DNA of 64,000 nt. Origin: Brachybacterium paraconglomeratum (GTDB lineage: Bacteria > Actinomycetota > Actinomycetes > Actinomycetales > Dermabacteraceae). The stretch is from NCBI RefSeq assembly GCF_003994255.1, contig NZ_ML133860.1, positions 1 through 64,000 of the forward strand, read 5' to 3'. A program made the position numbers and the translations under genes. The notes beneath the pieces were generated by a model, which made no database searches, was not told where the DNA came from, and worked only from the letters and a program-made list of their open reading frames with translations. This document shows positions 8,045 to 17,946 of this stretch, one piece after another; the first letter of the stretch is position 1; each line of letters starts with the position of its first letter.

Positions 8045-9085
8045 TCAACCCACGACGTCCTTCGAGAGGAACGAGCGCATCATCCGGGCGAGCTCCTGGA
8101 CGGGACCGTCGTCATGGGTCGGACCCTGCATCGCCCGCACCGTCTTCTCGCGGACGGCCAGGTTCAGCACGAGCCCGAGCAGCGCCCTGCCGGCGAAGCC
8201 GGGATCGACGCCCCTGCGCAGCATCCCCTGCTCGCCGTAGGCGGTGAAGCACTGCTCGAAGATGTTCTCGTGCACGCGTCGCAGCCGCGCCATGCGGAAG
8301 CGTCCCGGGTGATCGCCACTGACCGCTTCGGCGGCGAGCGTGGCCAGCAGCCGCACGTGCAGGGCCCCCGGGTGCCAGGTCGCCGCGAGCTCCTGCATGA
8401 GCGCCTCCGGCTCGACACTCAGCCGCTCGACCTCCTCGAGGGTCCGCTGCGTGCGGTCCTCGAGAGAGTCGATGACCGTGTGGAGCAGGCTGTCCTTCGA
8501 GGGGAAATGGTGCATGAGCCCCGGATGGGAGATCCCGATGTGGCCGGCGATGTCGCGCAGGCTCGCCCCGTGATAGCCGTGCTCGGCGAACATCTCGGCG
8601 GCCCCGGCGAGGATCTCCTCCCGCCTGCTGCGCGGTGCGATGCCCCGACGGGCGCGCTCGGTGAGGATCGTCGGGCTCGCCGCGGCGGACGGGAGCCGTC
8701 GGGAATCGTCGGATCCAGCGGTCGCCGGGGCATCGGCCCGCCGGTGGAGCCGCAGCGGCGGCGAATCCGAGCCGTCGGCCCTCGGGGCGGCGGAGCTGAG
8801 CGGGCACGACGGGAGCGTCCCGGGTGCCTTGATGCTCAGGGGCACCGCCTGCTCGGGATCGGCGAGGTCGATCGCCTGACGCAGGGGGAGGAGCCCATCG
8901 ACGTCGATGTGCTGCATGTCCAGGAGGTCCAGGGTGAGGCGCGGAGCAGGTTCGAGACCCCGGGCCTGGGCCACGACGGGGAGCACGGAGTCGTAGGTCC
9001 GGGCGGTGAGGCATCCGGCGATGGAGAGGACGACCTCGTGGAGGTCCAGATCGACATGGACCGTCACGGAGAGGGAGTGGGGCAT
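8045..9085 (-). CDS. STAS-TetR fusion transcriptional regulator
   Basis: 346 residues, twice the size of a usual TetR repressor. Residues 5-85 (VTVHVDLDLHEVVLSIAG, then LTLDLLDMQHIDVDGLLPL) look like a STAS or anti-anti-sigma domain. A low-complexity linker covers 90-148. From residue 150 there is a normal TetR DNA-binding domain (REEILAGAAEMFAEHGYHGA, helix-turn-helix IAGHIGISHPGLMHHFPSKD) and a ligand-binding half. The frame is unbroken and the ATG at 9085 is clear. An internal GTG at residue 81 could also make a TetR-only product. Target genes unknown; the accessory block at 9971-14274 is the nearest candidate. Confidence 0.8.
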   Translation of the reverse strand: MPHSLSVTVHVDLDLHEVVLSIAGCLTARTYDSVLPVVAQARGLEPAPRLTLDLLDMQHIDVDGLLPLRQAIDLADPEQAVPLSIKAPGTLPSCPLSSAAPRADGSDSPPLRLHRRADAPATAGSDDSRRLPSAAASPTILTERARRGIAPRSRREEILAGAAEMFAEHGYHGASLRDIAGHIGISHPGLMHHFPSKDSLLHTVIDSLEDRTQRTLEEVERLSVEPEALMQELAATWHPGALHVRLLATLAAEAVSGDHPGRFRMARLRRVHENIFEQCFTAYGEQGMLRRGVDPGFAGRALLGLVLNLAVREKTVRAMQGPTHDDGPVQELARMMRSFLSKDVVG

Positions 9086-9134
9086 GAGAGGAGGCCGTTT
9101 CGTGCACGCTGGCGGAGAGGCCTCCTGCTAGACC

Positions 9135-9352
9135 TCACCCGGAGCCTAGCCCACCCGGGGACGAGCCGCGCTCCTGCGTCTCGAACGACGTGGTCGAGGG
9201 CGCGGAACTCACCGAGGCGACGAGCTGGGCCGCCAGCTCGCTCCACGTGACGTCGCGGTGTTCGAGGCCGTCGTGGGAGCTCGACGGCCTCCTCCCGGCT
9301 GCATCGGTGGCGGCCCGTGAGGATCCCTACCGCATGGTCGGTCTCCGTGCGG
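9135..9352 (-). pseudogene. ANTAR-domain regulator remnant with frameshift
   Basis: On the minus strand, TDHAVGILTGRHRCSREEAV (about 9346-9287) matches the RNA-binding ANTAR domain. Near 9276 the frame must shift by one base to continue as HDGLEHRDVTWSELAAQLVA, the expected second half, ending at TGA 9135-9137. No N-terminal GAF or receiver domain is seen upstream. This is probably a decayed gene; a sequencing error in the run near 9275-9278 is the other option. Confidence 0.65.
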
Positions 9353-9460
9353 GACGCCGACGCGGCCCGGCCCCGGCATCGCTCGTCCGGGAGCGCTGCC
9401 GGGGCCGGCCCGGTCGGCGCGCGAGGACAGGGGCCGGGCGCGCCGACGCGGGTGGGTGGG

Positions 9461-9700
9461 TCAGCGGGCGCCGAGACGCCGTGCCAGCAGGCCCTCGGCG
9501 AGCTCCGCACCCTTCGTGCTGTCGCTCTGCGCCCTGCCGAAGAGGTCGGCGCGCTCGGTGTCGCCGGCCTCCTCCGCGTCGGTGCGGTAGGTCTCCAGTC
9601 GCAGGGCGTTGGAGGGGCACTGCTCCGCGAACCAGATCGGGTCGTCGTTCTCGTCCTTCGTCCCGGTGATCCGTCCACCGCCGTCGGCGAGGTGCATCAT
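9461..9700 (-). CDS. Hypothetical protein (79 residues)
   Basis: Two adjacent ATG codons (9698-9700 and 9695-9697) follow a GAGAGGGG ribosome site on the minus strand. The product is acidic, with GTKDENDDPIWFAEQCPSN near the N-terminus and an Ala/Glu-rich helical C-terminus. No family is recognised, and there are no membrane segments or signal peptide. It lies divergent to the lipoprotein gene at 9971. The ribosome site and codon use support it as a real gene. Confidence 0.55.
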   Translation of the reverse strand: MMHLADGGGRITGTKDENDDPIWFAEQCPSNALRLETYRTDAEEAGDTERADLFGRAQSDSTKGAELAEGLLARRLGAR

Positions 9701-9970
9701 CGCCCCTCTCTCCGGTCGTCCGTCGATCGGTCGTGCGGCACAGTCGTCAGGACGGCACCTGCGTGTCCCACCCCATGCCCCGTCGCCATGAGGGTCAACC
9801 GGCCACGGCGCCCCTGCAGGCCGGAGTCGTGGACCGATCGGACGGCCGGGCGCGGACCGCGCTGAGTAGGGTCGAGCTCATCGAGTCGCGCCCTGAGACA
9901 GGACAGCGGTGCGGAGACGAGCGGTGCGCGGCGACGCGCACGGAGGACACGAGGAGACGGAGGCGCGGGC

Positions 9971-10459
9971 ATGACCAGTCCCCGACGGCCCACGGCGCTG
10001 CTGCTCGTCGCGGCGGCGTCGATCCTCCTGGCCGGCTGCCAGGGCGGCTTCCCCGCGGATCCCCAGGGCACCCTCGACCGGGCCCGAGAAGGCGTGCTCC
10101 GGGTCGGTGTCAGCGAGAACCCGCCCTGGACCGACGTGGCCCCGGACGGCACCGTCGGCGGCTCCGAGGCCGAGCTGCTCACCGACTACGCCCAGACGAT
10201 CGACGCCGAGGTCGAGTGGGTGCCGGCAGGGGAGAGCACCCTGGCGGCGATGATGCGGGAGGGACAGCTCGACGTGGTCGTCGGCGGGCTCGCCTCCGAC
10301 GTCCCCTGGACCTCCGAGATCGCCACGACGCGCCCCTACACCACGACCACGGGGCCCGACGGCGCAGAGGTGAAGATCGTCGTCGGAGTCCAGCCGGGCG
10401 AGAACGCGCTGATGACCGACATCGAGCGGTTCCTCGCCGAGCGCGGGGGCGAGCTGTGA
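9971..10459 (+). CDS. Short solute-binding-protein-like lipoprotein
   Basis: 162 residues. A signal peptide ends in a lipobox LLAGC (cysteine 23), so it should be lipid-anchored outside the membrane. Residues 42-110 (VLRVGVSENPPWTDVAPDG, EAELLTDYAQTI, GQLDVVVGGLASDVPW) match the first lobe of family 3 amino-acid-binding proteins (SBP_bac_3). Then EIATTRPYTTTTG leads straight to a short tail, so most of the second lobe is missing relative to the usual 250 or more residues. The stop overlaps the GTG of the cation transporter, implying coupled translation and perhaps a metal- or ligand-related role. Confidence 0.75.
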   Translation: MTSPRRPTALLLVAAASILLAGCQGGFPADPQGTLDRAREGVLRVGVSENPPWTDVAPDGTVGGSEAELLTDYAQTIDAEVEWVPAGESTLAAMMREGQLDVVVGGLASDVPWTSEIATTRPYTTTTGPDGAEVKIVVGVQPGENALMTDIERFLAERGGEL

Positions 10460-11496
10460 ACGGCTCCGAGGGCGAGGGCGGCGAGGAGGCGACGGGGTCG
10501 GGCCACGACGCCTTCGGCGAGGAGCAGCGCGAGACGCTGCGCCGGGCCCGACGCCTCGAGTGGATCACGCTGGCCTGGATGTCGGCGACCGTCGCGCTGG
10601 TCGCGCTCGTCGCGGGGCAGTCCCAGGCGATGCGGGCCGCCTGGGCGGAGGACATGCTCTCGCTGCTGCCCCCGATCGCCTTCCTCGTCGCGGCGCGCCG
10701 GATCCGCAAGAGGCCCGACCGCCTGCACCCCTACGGCTTCCACCGCTCGATCGGGGTCGCCCACCTGGTCGCCGCGATCGCGCTGCTCACGATGGGCGGC
10801 TATCTCGCGATCGACTCGGTGATGACCCTGGTGACCGTCGAGAGGCCGCCGATCGGACTGACCGTCCTCTTCGGCCACGCGATCTGGTCCGGCTGGCTGA
10901 TGGTCGCCGTGATGGCGGTGACCAGCATCGGCCCGGTGTTCCTGGGGTACAAGAAGCTCGCGCTCTCCGAGACGCTGCACGACAAGGTGCTGTTCGCCGA
11001 TGCCGACATGAGCAAGGCCGACTGGTCCACCGCGGTCGCCACCATCGCCGGTGTGATCGGGGTGGGGCTCGGACTCTGGTGGGCGGATGCGACCGCCGCG
11101 CTGCTGGTGTCCGTCTCGATCCTGCATGACGGGGTGAAGAACCTTCGCAGCTCGATCGGCGGGCTCACCGACGCCGAGGCGCGGACCTTCGACGACTCCG
11201 CACCGCATCCGCTGACGCGCCGGATCGAGGAGCGGGCGAAGGAGGAGTCTTGGGTGGGGGAGGCCTCGGCCCGGGTCCGCGACGAGGGGCACGTCTTCCA
11301 TGCCGAGGTGTTCGTGGTCCCCGCCGCGGGGACCGAGCCGACCCTCGACCGGATCGCCGCGCTGCGCGACCGGATCGAGGAGCTCGACTGGAAGGTGCAC
11401 GACGTCGTCATCGCCCCCGTTCCCGAGCTGCCGCCTGCGCAGACCTTTCGGTCGACACTGCGGACGGGGCCGACGGCGCCCCCTAGCGTGGAATGA
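10456..11496 (+). CDS. Cation diffusion facilitator family transporter
   Basis: 346 residues from GTG 10456, which overlaps the TGA of the lipoprotein gene. After an acidic cytoplasmic start, about six hydrophobic segments follow (ITLAWMSATVALVALVAG, AEDMLSLLPPIAFLVA, IGVAHLVAAIALLTMGGYLA and others). Metal-site positions are AEDMLSLLP in helix 2 and ADADMSKADWSTAVA in helix 5, a D/D pattern seen in the CDF family. The C-terminal cytoplasmic domain (VFHAEVFVVPAAG, then WKVHDVVIAPVPEL) is the ferredoxin-like CDF tail. It exports divalent metal by proton exchange; the metal is unknown. Confidence 0.82.
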   Translation: MNGSEGEGGEEATGSGHDAFGEEQRETLRRARRLEWITLAWMSATVALVALVAGQSQAMRAAWAEDMLSLLPPIAFLVAARRIRKRPDRLHPYGFHRSIGVAHLVAAIALLTMGGYLAIDSVMTLVTVERPPIGLTVLFGHAIWSGWLMVAVMAVTSIGPVFLGYKKLALSETLHDKVLFADADMSKADWSTAVATIAGVIGVGLGLWWADATAALLVSVSILHDGVKNLRSSIGGLTDAEARTFDDSAPHPLTRRIEERAKEESWVGEASARVRDEGHVFHAEVFVVPAAGTEPTLDRIAALRDRIEELDWKVHDVVIAPVPELPPAQTFRSTLRTGPTAPPSVE

Positions 11497-11528
11497 GAAC
11501 CCCGAGATCACCACCGGAAGGCTGGACC

Positions 11529-12731
11529 ATGAGAGCAGTGACCTGGCAGGGCACCGAGCACGTGAGCGTCGAGACCGTGCCCGACCCGATCCTCCAGCAG
11601 CCCACCGACGCGATCGTCCGCATCACCTCCACCGCGATCTGCGGCTCCGACCTCCACCTGTACTCGGTGCTCGGACCGTTCATGACACCCGGCGACATCA
11701 TCGGCCACGAGCCGATGGGGATCGTCGAGGAGGTCGGCTCCGAGGTGACCGGGGTGCGCCCCGGGGACCGGGTCGTGGTCCCCTTCACGATCTCCTGCGG
11801 GCACTGCGCCATGTGCGGGCAGGGGCTCCCCTCCCAGTGCGAGACCACCCAGGTGACCGAGCGCGGCACGGGAGCCGCGCTGCTGGGCTACTCGAAGCTC
11901 TACGGCCAGGTCCCCGGCGGTCAGGCCGAGCACCTCCGGGTGCCGCACGCCGACTACGGTCTGATGAAGGTCGGCACCGAGCTGCCCGACGACAACTACC
12001 TCTTCCTCAGCGACATCCTCCCCACCGCGTGGCAGGCCGTGCAGTACGCCGGTGTTCCGGCGCACCGCACCCTCGCGGTGATCGGCCTGGGACCTGTCGG
12101 CCAGCTGTCGGCCCGGATCGGGCGTCACCTGGGGGCCCGCGTGTTCGGCATCGATCCCGTCCCCGAGCGCCGGGCCATGGCCGAGCGTCACGGCATCGAG
12201 GTGCTGGACCTGAACGAGGACGCCGTGGGCGAGATCCGCGAGCGCACCCAGGGACGCGGGCCCGACGCCGTCGTCGACGCCGTGGGCATGGAGGCCGAGG
12301 GCAGTCCGGTCGCCGGTCTCGCCCAGACCCTCGCCGGCAAGCTTCCCGACGCGGTCGCGCAGCCGCTCATGGAGCGCGCCGGGGTGGACCGGCTCGCTGC
12401 CCTGCACACCGCCATCGACCTCGTGCGCCGCGGCGGGACCGTGTCCCTCTCCGGCGTCTACGGCGGCGCGGCCAGCCCCATGCCGCTGCTGACGATGTTC
12501 GACAAGCAGCTCCAGCTGCGCATGGGCCAGTGCAACGTGCGGGTCTGGACCGACGCGCTGCTGCCGCTGGTCGAGGACCCCGAGGACCCACTGGGCGTCG
12601 GCGACCTGGTCACCCACCGGCTTCCTCTGGAGGAGGCGGCCGTGGGCTACGACCTCTTCCAGCGCAAGCACGACGGCTGCATCAAGGTGGTCCTCGACCC
12701 GACGATCGCCTCCGCCCCGACGACTCCCTGA
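11529..12731 (+). CDS. Zinc-dependent alcohol dehydrogenase family protein
   Basis: 400 residues. Catalytic zinc ligands are in TAICGSDLHLY and IIGHEPMGIVEE. The four-cysteine structural zinc site is partly kept as SCGHCAMCGQGLPSQC. The Rossmann motif AVIGLGPVGQLSA lies near residue 180 and the C-terminal part VRRGGTVSLSGVYGG is complete. It resembles the glutathione-independent formaldehyde dehydrogenase-like branch of MDR enzymes. ATG at 11529 follows GGAAGG. It forms part of a plus-strand set with the SDR and isochorismatase-like genes, suggesting aldehyde or xenobiotic handling. Confidence 0.88.
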   Translation: MRAVTWQGTEHVSVETVPDPILQQPTDAIVRITSTAICGSDLHLYSVLGPFMTPGDIIGHEPMGIVEEVGSEVTGVRPGDRVVVPFTISCGHCAMCGQGLPSQCETTQVTERGTGAALLGYSKLYGQVPGGQAEHLRVPHADYGLMKVGTELPDDNYLFLSDILPTAWQAVQYAGVPAHRTLAVIGLGPVGQLSARIGRHLGARVFGIDPVPERRAMAERHGIEVLDLNEDAVGEIRERTQGRGPDAVVDAVGMEAEGSPVAGLAQTLAGKLPDAVAQPLMERAGVDRLAALHTAIDLVRRGGTVSLSGVYGGAASPMPLLTMFDKQLQLRMGQCNVRVWTDALLPLVEDPEDPLGVGDLVTHRLPLEEAAVGYDLFQRKHDGCIKVVLDPTIASAPTTP

Positions 12732-12784
12732 ACCGCTCCCGACGCACCGCCGCGGACACCCACCACCGAGACCGAGGAGGACAC

Positions 12785-13678
12785 ATGTCCGATCAGCTCA
12801 CCTTCACGAACCCCGTCACTCGCTTCCCCGACATCTCCCCGCCGAAGCAGGACCAGCCCGAGCCCGGACTGGATGCCGAGCTGATCCCCGGCACCGACCG
12901 CGGCGAGAAGTCCTATCGCGGCACCGGCCGCCTCGAGGGCCGTCGCGCGCTGATCACCGGCGCCGACTCCGGCATCGGCGCAGCGGTCGCGATCGCCTTC
13001 GCGCGGGAGGGTGCGGACGTCGCGCTGAACTACCTCCCCCAGGAGGAGGAGGACGCCCAGCACATCGCGGGCGTGATCCGGGAGGCGGGGCGCACCGCCG
13101 TGCTGCTGCCCGGCGACCTCACCGACGCGGACTTCTGCCGCCGACTCGTCGAGGACGCCGTGGAAGGGCTCGGCGGTCTCGATGCGCTGGTGAACAACGC
13201 GGGCCGACAGATCGCGGTCGAATCCCTCGAGGAGATCGACGACCAGCAGTGGGAGGACACCTACGCGGTGAACATCCACGCGATGTTCCGCATCACCCAG
13301 GCCGCGCTGAAGCACCTCCCCGCCGGCTCCACGATCGTGAACTCCACCTCGATCCAGGCCTATCAGCCCTCGCCCACGCTCGTGGACTACGCCTCCACCA
13401 AGGCGGCGATCAACAACTTCACCAAGGGGCTCGCCCAGCAGCTCGCTCCGCGCGGCATCCGCGTCAACGCAGTCGCGCCGGGCCCGATCTGGACCCCGCT
13501 CCAGGTCTCCGACGGACAGCCCAAGGAGGCGCTGCCGGAGTTCGGCAAGAGCACGCCGCTCGGCCGCGCCGGCCAGCCCACCGAGCTCGCGCCGGCCTAC
13601 GTCTTCCTCACCTCCTCCGAGTCCAGCTACGTGCTCGGGGAGACCCTCGCCGTGACGGGAGGGAGCCCGACCCCGTGA
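12785..13678 (+). CDS. SDR family oxidoreductase (YhdF/YghA-like)
   Basis: 297 residues. The long N-terminal arm ending YRGTGRLEGRRALITG is typical of the YghA/general stress protein 39 branch of SDRs. TGADSGIG binds the cofactor, LVNNAGRQ follows, and the catalytic S and YxxxK are in TSIQAYQPSPTLVDYASTKA, so all active-site residues are present. ATG at 12785 follows GGAGGA. It stands 53 bases after the dehydrogenase gene, and its stop overlaps the start of the next gene (GTGA). Related proteins are part of sigma-B-type stress regulons in other bacteria. Confidence 0.88.
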   Translation: MSDQLTFTNPVTRFPDISPPKQDQPEPGLDAELIPGTDRGEKSYRGTGRLEGRRALITGADSGIGAAVAIAFAREGADVALNYLPQEEEDAQHIAGVIREAGRTAVLLPGDLTDADFCRRLVEDAVEGLGGLDALVNNAGRQIAVESLEEIDDQQWEDTYAVNIHAMFRITQAALKHLPAGSTIVNSTSIQAYQPSPTLVDYASTKAAINNFTKGLAQQLAPRGIRVNAVAPGPIWTPLQVSDGQPKEALPEFGKSTPLGRAGQPTELAPAYVFLTSSESSYVLGETLAVTGGSPTP

Positions 13679-14274
13679 GCCCGGACCGCACGACGCGCAC
13701 CGCGGAACCGGGAACGACGCCGCGCACCGCGTTGCTGCTCGTCGACCTGCAGGAGGCCTTCTTCGAGGCTCCCGGCCTCGCCGGCGCCCGCGCCGACGTC
13801 CTCGCCGCGGTGGGGGCGCTCGCGGACGGAGCTCGCGAGGCCGGGGCCCCGATCCTGCTGGTGACGACCGAGCACAGTCGCGATCGCTCCACCTGGACGC
13901 TGAGCATGCTCGAGGACGACCACGGCTACCTGTTCCACGACGATCCGAGCACCGCTGTGGTGCACGAGCTGGACACCTCCGGGATGACCGGCGTCGAGAA
14001 GACCCGCGACAGCGCCTGGTTCGGGACCGACCTCGCCCTGAGGCTCCGGAACCTGGGCGCGGACCGGGTGCTGATCGCCGGCGTCTCGACCCACGCCTGC
14101 ATCGCCCAGACCGCCCGGGACGCCTATGCCCACAACGTCCGCGCCGCGGTGGTCGAGGATGCGGTCGCCGACGAGCGGACCGAGCACATGCGCACCGTCC
14201 TCGACCTCCTGGTCGACGATCGGCAGGCGGAGCTCGTGACGCTCGAGGATGCCCTCGGACGTCTGCGGTCCTGA
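13675..14274 (+). CDS. Isochorismatase-like cysteine hydrolase
   Basis: 199 residues from GTG 13675. The catalytic triad of the family is visible: aspartate in LLLVDLQEAFF, lysine in GVEKTRDSAWFGT, and cysteine in AGVSTHACIAQTARDAY. Such enzymes hydrolyse isochorismate, nicotinamide or other amides; the natural substrate is not evident. GTGA overlap with the SDR gene implies translational coupling. It is the last gene of the plus-strand accessory set. Confidence 0.87.
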   Translation: MSPDRTTRTAEPGTTPRTALLLVDLQEAFFEAPGLAGARADVLAAVGALADGAREAGAPILLVTTEHSRDRSTWTLSMLEDDHGYLFHDDPSTAVVHELDTSGMTGVEKTRDSAWFGTDLALRLRNLGADRVLIAGVSTHACIAQTARDAYAHNVRAAVVEDAVADERTEHMRTVLDLLVDDRQAELVTLEDALGRLRS

Positions 14275-14385
14275 GCGTCGCGCGGCACGCTCTCAGGAGG
14301 CGCGGTGGGCCTGGCGATCCGGATCGGGGTCCTAGTGGCCGGGGCGCGGGGCGCCGTCGTCAGGCCGCAGCCGGACCGGCAGACG

Positions 14386-14558
14386 TTGTACCCGTGCTCG
14401 GCGAACATCTCCGACGCGCCGTCGAGGATCTCCTCCCGACGTCCTCGGGGCGGTGTGCGCAGGTTGTCGCCGTCGGGCTCTGTCCGTGGGGATGACGGTC
14501 GGTGGTCCCCGTCCGTCGCGTCGTGGCCGTGAGACGGCTCAGTGGCGGCTCCATGCAT
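14386..14558 (-). pseudogene. Truncated TetR regulator fragment
   Basis: From ATG 14558 the minus strand encodes a spacer and then GRREEILDGASEMFAEHGYN, the first helix of a TetR DNA-binding domain. After position about 14386 the TetR pattern stops and unrelated sequence follows, so helix-turn-helix and ligand domains are lost. The DNA at 14392-14438 matches 8577-8623 in the STAS-TetR gene at 42 of 47 positions, so this is a paralogous remnant. Confidence 0.7.
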
Positions 14559-14693
14559 CGGTGTGCTCCTCGTCCCTCGCGGTGCGTCGGTCAGAGGCGG
14601 TATGTCGCGTCCGCTCCGTCCGGGCATGTGATCGGCGCCACGTCGTCACCAGCGTAGGCGATGCCCGGCTCCGCGGACCCCGAAGCCGTCCTG

Positions 14694-15071
14694 TCAGGAG
14701 CGCACGAGCCGGGCGATCGCGGCAGAGGCCTCCTTGAGCTTCTCCTCGCCCTCGGGGCCGCCGGAGCGGGCCGCGTCCAGGACGCAGTGCTGCATGTGGT
14801 CGTCCAGCAGGCCCATCGCCACGCCGTCCAGCGCGCTCTTCAGCGCGGAGATCTGCGTGAGGATGTCGATGCAGTACTTCTCCTCGTCGACCATCCGGTG
14901 CAGACCCCGGGCCTGGCCCTCGATCCGCTTCAGGCGCGCGAGATAGCGGGACTTGTCGGTGATGTAGCCGTGGTGGTGCTCGTGGCCCTCGGCGGCACCG
15001 GCCTCCGCGGCGCCCGTCACGGGAGCCTCGGCGGCGCCGGCGACGGCGTCAGTGGGATCGATGGTGGGCAT
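14694..15071 (-). CDS. csoR: Copper-sensing transcriptional repressor CsoR
   Basis: 125 residues: an Ala/Glu/His-rich N-terminal extension to about residue 36, then the all-helical CsoR core (YLARLKRIEGQARGLHRMVD). The copper ligands C67, H92 and C96 keep the exact spacing of the family (25 and 4 residues). Cu(I) binding releases the protein from its operators. It follows copA by 44 bases and lies in the copZ-copA-csoR transcript, so it represses its own synthesis. Two matching operators lie upstream of copZ. Confidence 0.93.
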   Translation of the reverse strand: MPTIDPTDAVAGAAEAPVTGAAEAGAAEGHEHHHGYITDKSRYLARLKRIEGQARGLHRMVDEEKYCIDILTQISALKSALDGVAMGLLDDHMQHCVLDAARSGGPEGEEKLKEASAAIARLVRS

Positions 15072-15115
15072 GGGGTCCTCCTGGGGTGGGCGACCGGGGA
15101 GAGCGGAGCGGGCGG

Positions 15116-17446
<2,331 letters not shown>

Positions 17447-17588
17447 CCTGGGGCTTCTTCCTCGCGGGCTGCGACCGCGTCGTATGAGGGGTCGGGACGG
17501 GTCCGCGGCGGCCGGTGGGGACCGGCCGCCGCGGGAGGGGAGGGCCGCGCAGGGTGACGTCTCTGCCGCGGGGCGACCCTCGGAGGTC

Positions 17589-17804
17589 TCAGGCGCGGAC
17601 GGCGGAGTAGCCGGCCTCCTCGACGGCGGCGAGCACGGCGGCCTCGTCGACCGCGGCGTCGGAGCCGACGCGGAGCAGGCCGGTCTCGTGGCTGACCTCG
17701 ACGCCGGTGACGCCGGGGACCTCGCCGACCTCCTCGCGGACGGACATCTCGCAGTGGCCGCAGGTCATGCCGGTGACCTGGAAGTCGATCGTGGTCGCGC
17801 TCAT
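17589..17804 (-). CDS. copZ: Copper chaperone CopZ (heavy-metal-associated domain)
   Basis: 71 residues, a single HMA ferredoxin-like domain with the Cu(I) motif GMTCGHC and the trailing [14 protein letters not shown] strand. ATG at 17804 follows GAGGAGAG; an in-frame upstream ATG at 17861 lies inside the operator and is rejected. It is the first gene of the copper operon and delivers Cu(I) to CopA. Expression should rise when CsoR leaves the two operators just upstream. Confidence 0.93.
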   Translation of the reverse strand: MSATTIDFQVTGMTCGHCEMSVREEVGEVPGVTGVEVSHETGLLRVGSDAAVDEAAVLAAVEEAGYSAVRA

Positions 17805-17830
17805 GGAACTCTCCTCGTGATGATCCGGGT

Positions 17831-17847
17831 ATACCCTCAAGGGGTAT
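17831..17847. promoter_or_regulatory. CsoR operator, promoter-distal to copA, box 1
   Basis: ATACCCTCAAGGGGTAT, an inverted repeat that fits the known CsoR box (TACCC, 4-5 bases, GGGTA). It lies 26 bases before the copZ start and should overlap the transcription start. Confidence 0.85.
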
Positions 17848-17863
17848 CGAACTATCTCCATTT

Positions 17864-17880
17864 ATACCCCCAAGGGGTAT
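17864..17880. promoter_or_regulatory. CsoR operator, box 2
   Basis: ATACCCCCAAGGGGTAT, centred 33 bases from box 1, about three helical turns, so both face the same side of the DNA. It lies between copZ and the divergent gene at 17947 and may affect both. Confidence 0.85.
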
Positions 17881-17946
17881 ATGGATTCAAGGTCCCCGCG
17901 GGGGAACGGGGTGTCGTCCGTCACCCCGGGGTGCTTCGATGGGGCC

